This document shows, piece after piece, positions 56,505 to 64,000 of a stretch of 64,000 nt of DNA. The stretch comes from Armigeres subalbatus. Its lineage: Eukaryota; Arthropoda; Insecta; Diptera; Culicidae. The notes under the pieces are model-generated. The model saw nothing but the letters and a program-made list of their open reading frames with translations. It had not been told where the DNA came from and did not search any database. The stretch covers positions 228,128,352-228,192,351 of the forward strand of contig NC_085140.1 of the NCBI RefSeq assembly GCF_024139115.2. The letters are read 5' to 3'. Each line of letters opens with the position of its first letter. Position 1 is the stretch's first letter. The position numbers were made by a program, and so were the translations under genes.

Positions 56505-56737
56505 ACAAGAAAAAAAATTTCAAAACGACTTATCTGCTTTTGTAAACAAAGATTCAAACGACGATTTGACGAACCTGATAGCTCTCCCACGCAAACCAAT
56601 ACCACCAATAGGTAGGTGAAGGATTCCGCTACCTGTTCATGGTGTTGGTTTGCGTGGGAGAGCTATCAGATTTGTCAAATTGTCGATTGAATCTTTGTTT
56701 GAAAAGCAGATAAGTCGTTTTGAAAATTTTGTCTTGA
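56505..56737. mobile_element. Palindromic MITE with ~110 bp arms
   Basis: TTTCAAAACGACTTATCTGC pairs with GCAGATAAGTCGTTTTGAAA. GATAGCTCTCCCACGCAAAC pairs with GTTTGCGTGGGAGAGCTATC. A half copy exists at about 7545-7680. Confidence 0.88.
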
Positions 56738-57686
56738 ATACATGAAAACCAACGTTAGGATCTAAGCTTTCGGTCCGCTATGTGATATCCAATCTAAAAT
56801 AGGTTTGATTAGAACAAAATTACTGAACATCCAATCGATTGCAAATAACCTTATTATGGAACACTTCGTGTCCAAGATGGCGGCGAATGTAAACAATGCC
56901 GTTTTAATGCAAATATTAGCCACAAATTCGTTCATACCGCCAATGTGATTGCTACAATGTAACAGTAACCTACAATTATTGCTTTTGAGCGTGGATGTCG
57001 ACACAAAAAATGATTAAGAAGCGATTTATACAGGAAATACTAAACTGTTCCATAATGTGGGAAAATTTTGTCGTGGTCACAATTATGGAACACTGATCAA
57101 TTTAATTTGTCTCGAATAAATCAAATTTAAAGCTTTTTAAGCATTTGAAGCAGTTAAAATTATGATGGGTTGCTAGTTAGATATCTAATATCGCTGATAG
57201 AAATTCATTTTTTATTGAAAATAGTGAATTTGATTGTGAAATCAAACACACAAATCTTATGTACCAAAACCAACCTTTTTTGTACATTTTGGGGCCCCGG
57301 GGCCCCCTTCCGGCTAAATCCGGACCTGGGCGAGTGTACCGATTCTCCGGTGTTTTTCGCAGATGGCGTTGTCGGCTAATCTGTCTGCACTCTCGTTTGT
57401 CGTTACTCATTTGTTTGCGAAATATAGGTCAGTTCTGGACTAGAGGAAGGGGGTCGATTTCGGATTAGTCGGTTTCGGACCACCATTTTTGAGAATGCCG
57501 AAAACGTATACTTTCACTTTACTCTCTGTATCTCTTAACTTTCCACATCTGCACCCACAATAAAGCATCAGAAATACAGAATTATATCCCCGCTACAATA
57601 TAGACTACGAAACTTGGTCAAAGAATCATTTTTCGTAATTTCATGGCCTCTGGCATTTAGGGGGTCGGTTTGGGAACATTCTCCCC

Positions 57687-58380
57687 TATTAATTTTTTGG
57701 TATTTTACCTCTTATGCAAGGCTAGTTCATACAAATTTCTGTAATCGAGGTCGTCGCTCCTGCTCGGGCAATTTTATGGATCTTCATCCTAATAAGTGAT
57801 AGAACTGCAATCTATTCATATTTCAACCGTGTGGAGAGTAAAATTGTATAAATAAAGCATGAGACAAAATATGGTGATCGTATTGGGAATCGACCACTAA
57901 GCAGGACTAATATGCGTAGAAATCTGCAAATACGGACTATATTTCTTGGCATGACTGTCCAAACTGTTTCCATGATTTAGGCCGTAGATTATATTTATAT
58001 ATTTAATATATGAATGATTCCAATGGAATGGAGCTTTCACATTAGTCTAGTAATGTAAACTGCCTAAATCTCCTACCCTCTAGAAGTCAGACATGAAAAC
58101 TGCAGTTTTGTTTGCTTCAAAATTATAAAAAAAAAAATGAATTTCAACTAAACTATCTTAAAATCAATATTTTAAGAACACGTGTCGTTGAAAGTGCGTT
58201 TTTCAGTTGTATAATACATCCATGCTTCAAGCTTTAAAGGGTCCAGGTACAGCTAATCCGTGTCAAGTGATGTGCTAATACTTTAAATGTTCTTCGAACG
58301 AATGTTCCAGTTTCGGATTTTTTCACAATTTTCTTGAAAGATTTTACGAAACTATTGGATATTTTTTTTATAATCCACAG
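57687..58380. other. Intron sequence before hts exon M, nothing recognised
   Basis: No supportable feature. Confidence 0.4.
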
Positions 58381-58702
58381 AAAGCATCGTAAGCAGCTGA
58401 AGCGCCGGAGCCTACAATTTACGACGGATGATGAAAATGATGAGAACTCAATAGCTTCTGGTACAACTCATGCTGTCGTAAAAACCACGCTTCTAAAAAT
58501 GTGCGACAACCAATCAAAGTGTATTTCAAAAATGGGAGATACTTTGAATCAGATCAAAAATGATGTGACCGAACTTGTACAATTGCAGAGCGAAATCAAT
58601 ACCGCTCGAGAAAATCATTCCGAAATGATTGCACAGCAAACAGCTAAAGACTGTCATCGTTTAAACGGGAGAAAATCTTCTCTAGTTGAAAGAGATGACT
58701 AA
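58381..58702 (+). CDS. hts: hts exon M: alternative terminal exon with stop
   Basis: The acceptor TTTTTATAATCCACAG ends at 58380. With two bases carried in, the frame reads KHRKQLKRRSLQF, TTDDENDENSIASGT and LLKMCDNQSKCISKMGDTL, then a heptad-like NQIKNDVTELVQLQSEINTA, and ends ERDD at TAA (58700-58702). The basic start continues the basic end of exon L, and the middle could form a coiled coil. The phase fits only a two-base donor such as 54267. No other exon here matches, so its use depends on exon L. Confidence 0.6.
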
Positions 58703-58889
58703 TGCTATGATTTCTCTTTAACGTTCTAAATTATTTATCATATTTTCTTTGACTCTTAAGGTTTGTTATTTGCTTGTTTCGCTTGATTATTTTTATGTAA
58801 TAATATTTGGGTAATGTTTGCATCGAGTATAATGTCCCATAGATACGTAAGAACTGTATTGTCCTGGATTTCATTTGACATTTTGACTA

Positions 58890-58895
58890 AATAAA
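58890..58895 (+). terminator. AATAAA poly(A) signal after hts exon M
   Basis: The canonical hexamer lies 188 nt after the stop at 58702, supporting exon M as a true 3' end. Confidence 0.55.
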
Positions 58896-58999
58896 ATAAT
58901 ATACACGGCAGTTTATTTTTATTTTCAATGAATCAAGAATCCCATTAAAATATAATTTCTCAACACGAATGTACACTAAAATTTTTATTTATATTGTAG

Positions 59000-59067
59000 G
59001 TGAACATGTACAAAACGGTGACCACTCGGATACTCATATGAGCACGTTTTCACACAGCAGCAAAGAG
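59000..59067 (+). CDS. hts: hts exon N: GDHSDTHMSTFSHSSKE tail exon
   Basis: The acceptor TATATTGTAG ends at 58999. With the base G carried from exon J (or K) it reads GEHVQNGDHSDTHMSTFSHS and then SKE, followed by a donor GAG|GTGATT. 68 nt, entering in phase 1 and leaving in phase 0. This is the acidic/Ser-rich segment expected before the MARCKS-like end in adducins. The next exon lies beyond the window. It defines the second transcript class, bypassing exon M. Confidence 0.75.
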
Positions 59068-59169
59068 GTGATTATAATTATTTTTCTTTTCTGATCTTTT
59101 CTTTCCCCTAACTCAAACAGGTAATAAAATATTTGTACACTAGTTTGAAATCAAATTAAAATCAAATTT

Positions 59170-59380
59170 TGGTACAATCAAAGTTAATTGCCTATAATCC
59201 GGGTATAATATAACCACCCGGAGTGGAAATTACTTACTATGTCTGAAATTCGATTTGTGCAATTGCACAACATGTGAAAGATTTAGTTCGAAAAATGTAT
59301 TGGACGGTAACCACTTCCTTTGGTGGGGTTTGATCCCACGAAACCAGTACGCTAGACAGGTGCTTTCCCTACTATAAGAA
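59170..59380 (+). repeat. Inverted partial copy of the 40660-41951 array unit
   Basis: Shares ACATGTGAAAGATTTAGTTC-like, GGTGGGGTTTGATCCCACGA and CCAGTACGCTAGACAGGTGC stretches with the reverse complement of the array unit. Confidence 0.75.
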
Positions 59381-59524
59381 ATAACACGTACACTGTTCTA
59401 GCACGACAATAAACACGCAGAGTTTCATTGTCACACGCTATAAAGCTGTAATTTATTAATAGAGTTGAAACATATTACATTTAATACAAATTAACTCTAC
59501 TTACAACTACTGTGCTTCTAATAC

Positions 59525-60291
59525 AGAACCGACGCACATAGGGGTATTTCACCATTCTAGCCGGAATAAAGTTAAATTTTCAAAATTGTCCTAGAGCAGT
59601 CCAAATATGTCTCAAACTTCTCTGAGTAGACGAGCCACTCCTAGTACTAGGTTTTCTATTTAGATTTAAAGTTTTACCACTACACTTCTAGAAAATAGAC
59701 ATTGAGGAAATTACCGGTTTTCTCTGTTGAATTTGATTTCGTTCGGTATATTTTATTGTGGTCAAATATTTGTCACAGTAATCCACAGATCAGTACATAC
59801 CATGAAAAAGTAGACAAAATAGTATCATGTAAACGTGTTTTTGACAAGAAAAAATGATTCTGAACAGAAATACAAAAGAGTAATTCGAAGTCCATTTTCG
59901 AGCTAAAACTAGTTCCTAAAACGTTCCTCATATTTTCAATATGCATAAAACACTTATTCGATGATATTCGGAAATATTTCAGTATAGAGAGGACGCATTT
60001 ATGTCTATATTTTAGGATCCCGAAGTAAAATCTATGTTTCCCCTTGCAAACACATAGAGTTGAACTGATTTCGGTAGAAGCGATGACGCGAACGAATTAA
60101 TTGAAATTATCAATGTTTTTCAGGGTTTTAAATGGTAAAGCACATGGGTCAAAAAGTGAAAATTCAGAAAACTGATATTACAGCTAAATTATCATCACAG
60201 TATCACAAAATAAGGTGAAATATAGCAATTTGAGAGATGAAATAATTTATTCCGGCTAGATTGCAAAAATACCCCTATGTGCGACGGTTCT
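59525..60291. mobile_element. MITE with ~50 bp terminal inverted repeats
   Basis: Left AGAACCGACGCACATAGGGG with TATTT and TCTAGCCGGAATAAA; right TTTATTCCGGCTAGA and AAATACCCCTATGTGCG with ACGGTTCT. 767 bp with no gene inside. Confidence 0.88.
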
Positions 60292-60294
60292 ACA

Positions 60295-60439
60295 CCCAAG
60301 TAACCAATAAGCACAATAAGCACTCCAATTCGCCAAATCGCCATATAAGGCCAATATATGGCTATTCAAAAACTTATAAGCATTGAAGTAGCACTATATG
60401 CCCGGTTTGGCGAATTGGAGTGCTTATTGGTTACTTGGG
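60295..60439. mobile_element. Palindromic MITE with CCCAAGTAACCAATAAGCA ends
   Basis: Left CCCAAGTAACCAATAAGCA and right TGCTTATTGGTTACTTGGG are exact; CACTCCAATTCGCC/GGCGAATTGGAGTG pairs inward. It adjoins the preceding element. Confidence 0.9.
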
Positions 60440-60561
60440 CATTTTCTATATGTGCTGTCTTCCATTCTGCTGTTTATTGCAAGTTGTCAACAACATTGCT
60501 AGTAAAGCGCCAAAACTTACACTTAAACGCATACAAACGAAATTGACATAATGTTAGGGGT

Positions 60562-60990
60562 TTGCAACACAATTCTCACGTAACAACTACTAAGCTACGA
60601 AGGACACCACTCAGAAGGCTACTGACGAGAACAAATTTCCAACGCCTTCAGCATGGAAATCTACTGTGTCTAACCTCGTACATCACGGAAAGTATGAACA
60701 CTCGGCCCCAAACGGATGTGATCTACACAGACCTTGCTGCGTTTGATAAGTTGAATCATGACATTGTGATCCCCAAACTGGCCTGATTAGAATGAAATGG
60801 TTTCGCTCGTATCTTACTGAACGCCAACTAACGGTAGCAATAGGCGACAACCGATCAACGCACTTTCGTGTAACGTCGGGTATACCACAAGGCAGCCGCT
60901 AAGGACCGGATTGTTTAAAATCGTTGTTCTGTTCTCTTGGTGCGCTCTACATTAGAGTATTGTTCGTCAGTATTAAAATTATCCGGCGGA
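60562..60990 (+). pseudogene. Jockey-like reverse transcriptase fragment
   Basis: Plus-strand readable blocks are SYITESMNTRPQTDVIYTDL, then AAFDKLNHDI, and after a frameshift WFRSYLTERQLTVAIGDN and VTSGIPQGS. This is the RT palm order of Jockey/R1-like LINEs. A further block LLFCSLGALYI near 60940 suggests an internal deletion. Broken at both ends. Confidence 0.75.
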
Positions 60991-61129
60991 AGGGATTCGC
61001 GGACCGAAATAAAAAAAGCGAACTATTCACGGCCACAAACTAAAAACGTGTGGTTTATTCACTACGGTAGATAGACGATTACAACAATGGCATAAAAAAT
61101 GTCGTAGACAGAACAATCATTGACAGTAG

Positions 61130-61931
61130 TAGATCAAACAACATATGGGGTCGGACACTGATGTAGGGTATTGTAGAGTTTGAATACATAACACGCCCGC
61201 TCAAACTCAGCATTCGACCAATCCTTGGTGTTCACGTAATCTCCTGAAGCTGGCAATCCCTTGGAATGTCCGCTAGAAGTTTCGACGTAGGGATATACTA
61301 CCGTTATACACATAACTGTCCCATGTACATAGGAAATCCCAGCAAACATGGGACAAATATTCGTTTGACGGCAGTATATTCAATACGAATTTGGTAACTC
61401 TCAAGTAGCTCTCGAACAAAGAAGTGTTCCACGTCCAAGTGCGTCAGGCGACTAGAATCCTTCGGATTTGCTGCGATCTTCATCGTTGACTGGTTATCTT
61501 CGTAGTAGGTGATAGGAGTCGCCGATATGAATCCGAGGTCCTCCAGAATCCTGACCAATCATTGACCTTGGCAGGTGGCCGCACAAAGGGCAATCAGTTC
61601 GGCCTTCGATAGAAGATAGAGAAACTGTTGCTTGCTTTCTCGCGCTCCAACTCACGATAGCCTCCTTCGATCTACAACATCATTTGCCCAATCGATATTG
61701 GAGTAGGCTTTGAGTAATGGTTTGCTATTGCTTCCTTGGTCCGTAGTTCAGAGTACCTGTTATATAACGTAATACACGACGTAAATGGATCCAGTGCACT
61801 TCGTTAGGACATGCCTGAAACTGGCTGAAATAATTGGCTGGCACAGCCAAATCTGGCCGGGTAATTAAAGAGGCATACATGACACAGCCGACTAACTCGC
61901 AATATAGTTTTCTTGTTCGTAGATTACGGTT
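61130..61931 (-). pseudogene. Ty1/copia pol fragment (RT end and RNase H), broken by small elements
   Basis: Minus-strand reading from 61931: CELVGCVMYASLITRPDLAV and HWIHLRRVLRYITGTLNYG (RT/RNase H connection of copia pol). Further on come YYEDNQSTMKIAANPKDSSR and THLDVEHFFVRELL, the copia RNase H block. It is cut by a palindrome at 61298-61374, with stops and frameshifts between. The upstream pol may continue past 62073. Confidence 0.82.
61298..61374. mobile_element. Tiny palindromic element, copy 4
   Basis: 77 bp, CTACCG...CGGCAG, TSD TATA (61294-61297 and 61375-61378). It is more diverged than copies 2 and 3 but shares ACTGTCCCATGTACATAGGA-like interior. It interrupts the copia remnant. 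Confidence 0.85.
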
Positions 61932-62073
61932 ATAGCCTATTCAGATTACGCCATTAATGATAATAAATATCACGATAAAGTGTAACTTGATGCCAATTTC
62001 CATACATTCAATTTTCTTTCTTATATTTAACACGATAATTATTATAATGAATGGCGCAATCTGAATAGGCTAT
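61932..62073. mobile_element. MITE with ATAGCCTATTCAGATTACGC ends
   Basis: The left end and the right end GCGCAATCTGAATAGGCTAT are inverted repeats with one mismatch. 142 bp, at the edge of the copia remnant. Confidence 0.88.
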
Positions 62074-62160
62074 TAGAGCGGATGGCTTACACATACAAAA
62101 TAATGCGTGTATGTATAATCCACGACGAAACGTTCTCGACTGAAAGTTCTGTGTTGAAAC

Positions 62161-62537
62161 CAGTGACGGGAAATGTCATATCGATGTCATGGGACTAATT
62201 TGTTAATAACTTTTTTCACAAGTAATTTACAATCGTCTGTTTTATATAAACATAAAGCACTCAAAGGATACTAAAACTTTTTCTAATAGGTCATTGCTCT
62301 AAAACTGAAATTGGCGGTGTGAATTAGTGTCAAATGACATTCCGTGACATTTTTTTAAATTCGTTATCATGCCTCACACTGTATATTTAGAACAATGACC
62401 TGTTTGGCAAAGTTGTAGGATCCTTTAAGCATTACATGTTAATAAAAAAATCCGAGTTGTAAAAGACTTTTGAAAAAAGTTATTAGCAAATTAGTAATAG
62501 CAACCCCATGACATTTTTTTGACATTTCCCATCACTG
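62161..62537. mobile_element. hAT-like MITE with 8-bp TSD GTTGAAAC
   Basis: CAGTGACGGGAAATGTCA at the left, TGACATTTCCCATCACTG at the right, and GTTGAAAC at 62153-62160 and 62538-62545. 377 bp, no ORF. Confidence 0.92.
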
Positions 62538-62781
62538 GTTGAAACAACAGCCTCACCAGATGGGCTGTATTGGTATCGTAGAACAGGGGAAAGTGGAGCA
62601 AGATGACCGCCCTAAGCGGTAATATTTGTAATATAGTGAAACTCCTTCGAATTCTGCTGATTTGTTCATGAAACACCTTTATGATGACCTACCTTTGACA
62701 TAAGTATCAATCAACATTGAAAAATGACGTTCCAGTATCTTATGAACTGGTTTTAAAAAAATATTTTTATGATGCCTATAG

Positions 62782-64000
62782 CAGGGCTAGTAGCGGGTCA
62801 CTTTTTAGTGATTTGGTCACTATTTTGAGCCTAGTCACTAAAAAGTCACTATTTGCATCCAAAAGTCACTAAAGTCACTATTCTCGCATCGTTTCGCCGT
62901 TTGTAAAAAAGTTTGAGTTTGAGAAACTGCACAAAAAAAAAGCTCCAAGTGAATTGTGGAAATCGCCAGGTTGCTTGCAATTCATGTAAACTATGATCTT
63001 CTTCTCCAGGAATAAAGGTTGTTAAATACGAAGTGTTGAGAATGTAATTGAGGAGTACTGGAACCAGGCTTTTTAATTAAAAAACGGCTGTGCGTAAATA
63101 CCCTAAGATGGCTGAAATTCAGGATCCGATAATAGTCTCGAAAACAAAAAATGAAAAGCAAGATATGTCAGAAGTAATTCTGCACTGAGGAAACTGGACG
63201 TACGAATTTCAATCAAACGCTTTATGGAACCGTCTAAGACGAATTAAGTACTCTCCATTTAATTCCACCAGTTGATTTTCGATATCTTTGCAGATACCTA
63301 TTTCGACCACAACTGTGTGGTCGAAATACGTATCTGCAAAGATATCGAAAATCAACTGGTGGAATTAAATGGAGAGTACTTAATTCGTCTTAGACGGTTG
63401 AATACATTCCACTAAAAGAGCTTTATATATTTGCTTTATGGAAGTTTGCCACAAGCAATCAAAAGGCCGTCTTATGAAAGATGATTTTAATTTAAAAAAA
63501 AGAAGCAGTGTGCGGCAGAGTGGGATCGTCGGGATCAAGAGGCCTGTATGCAGACCACACAGCGAAGCTTGGACAATGGCCATACGTTTAGGCAACTCCG
63601 TATATAAAGCGCAGGATTGTTACGACTACGCGGAATTCGCGATTTTCGCGGTTTCGCGGATTTAATGCAGATTAACATAACGGTTTTAAGGCTTCGCACG
63701 AATTTAGTTTTGGAGGGAAATTTAATAAGTAAGGAGCGTAGTTTTTGATAGCAAAATGTTGTTGAGAAGGAACTCCACGTTTGAAGTCTATGCTTACCCA
63801 AGCCATGCCTTACACAAGCCATTATTGAATGCATTATAAGGGTAAACACTTCACTTGTGGTCATTTTTCATCGTTTTTGAATATCCATTTTTTGTCACGT
63901 CAATTTTGACATAATTCCGAGATATGTCTTAGTTTCTGCTTGATTAACCCCTCTACGACGAACCACACAGCATGAAACCATGCCATCATTTTTCGATTTT
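62782..64000. mobile_element. DNA transposon relic with CAGGGCTRGTAGC end, copy 2 (runs off the window)
   Basis: It starts CAGGGCTAGTAGCGGGTCAC and continues with the AGTCACTATTT-rich subterminal region of 37421-40013. The last 140 bases match 38278-38400. The middle holds the palindrome at 63228-63399. Confidence 0.75.
63228..63399. mobile_element. Near-perfect 172-bp palindrome
   Basis: The arms of about 85 bp (AACCGTCTAAGACGAATTAA... and ...TTAATTCGTCTTAGACGGTT) differ at only one or two positions and meet at a loop of a few bases (ACCACAACTGTGTGGT). It is younger or better conserved than other palindromes here. Confidence 0.92.

Larger units (their letters stand above)
55142..57686. mobile_element. 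2.5 kb element with GGGGAGAGTGTTCCCAAACC ends and nested insertions
   Basis: Left GGGGAGAGTGTTCCCAAACC and right GGTTTGGGAACATTCTCCCC are inverted repeats (19 of 20), flanked by TA. Motifs GGTCCGAAACCGA and TCGGTTTCGGACCACC mirror each other inside. The core is filled by at least four other elements (55561, 55665, 56198, 56505). Confidence 0.8.
17786..64000 (+). other. hts: hts (adducin) gene span, 3' end outside the window
   Basis: Adducin caps actin filament fast-growing ends and links them to spectrin at the membrane; in Drosophila it also acts at fusomes, ring canals and synapses (family knowledge). Twelve well-supported coding exons plus one candidate microexon are spread over 41 kb, and all junction phases agree. 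Exon lengths are 577, 168, 296, 200, 124, (24), 114, 286, 111, 78, 726, 349 and 322 nt, which sum to 3,375 nt = 1,125 codons including stop. The alternative path from the 78-nt exon to 59000-59067 is also in frame and runs past the window. The C-terminal lysine-rich MARCKS-like segment typical of adducin was not found here. Introns are largely transposon-filled. Confidence 0.9.

Noticed and set aside
59068..64000. MARCKS-like lysine-rich last exon of hts
   Set aside because: I looked for a lysine-rich KKKGLRTPSFLKK-type coding stretch on the plus strand and did not find one; it is presumably beyond the window.

Overview
This 64 kb window is insect genomic DNA, most likely from a culicine mosquito (Aedes type). 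That is an inference from one conserved gene spread over more than 40 kb by transposon-filled introns, a tRNA-derived SINE resembling the Aedes Feilai family, RTE-like LINEs with the mosquito-type endonuclease/RT, fragments of BEL/Pao, Ty1/copia, Ty3/gypsy and Jockey-type elements, and dozens of palindromic MITEs. Base composition is AT-rich with no bacterial gene organisation.

The one host gene I can name is adducin, the orthologue of Drosophila hu-li tai shao (hts), on the + strand from about 17.8 kb to beyond 59 kb. Its coding exons can be placed at base level because their phases agree. Five exons at 17796-19637 encode the N-terminal segment and the aldolase-like head. A 24-nt candidate microexon lies at 27099-27122. 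Exons at 27868-27981 and 29879-30164 encode the neck. Tail exons lie at 48356-48466, 48523-48600, 50163-50888, 53918-54266, 58381-58702 (with stop) and 59000-59067. The long tail exons are phase-symmetric, so they can be used as cassettes. One path ends at 58702 (1,125 codons including stop and microexon). The other skips to 59000-59067 and continues off the window.

Inside the 7.5 kb hts intron 5 the minus strand carries a candidate 3' terminal exon of a nested antisense gene (19958-20065), with an acceptor, a stop and an AATAAA signal. I do not recognise the protein.

Everything else is transposon-derived. At 0-17 kb lie a nearly complete but dead RTE-type LINE (2520-5748, 16-bp target-site duplication), MITEs, a SINE and a broken gypsy/errantivirus-like remnant. 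At 20-48 kb, within hts introns, lie two copies of a 1.2 kb foldback element with 8-bp TSDs, a second SINE carrying a nested MITE, LINE fragments, a BEL/Pao element apparently split by a 6.9 kb layered insertion (37284-44172), and a 5'-truncated LINE (46419-48173). At 49-64 kb lie many inverted-repeat elements, several nested, plus Jockey and copia fragments. Four 63-77 bp palindromes with 4-bp TSDs of form TRYA and two elements with 7-bp TSDs are the most distinctive repeats.
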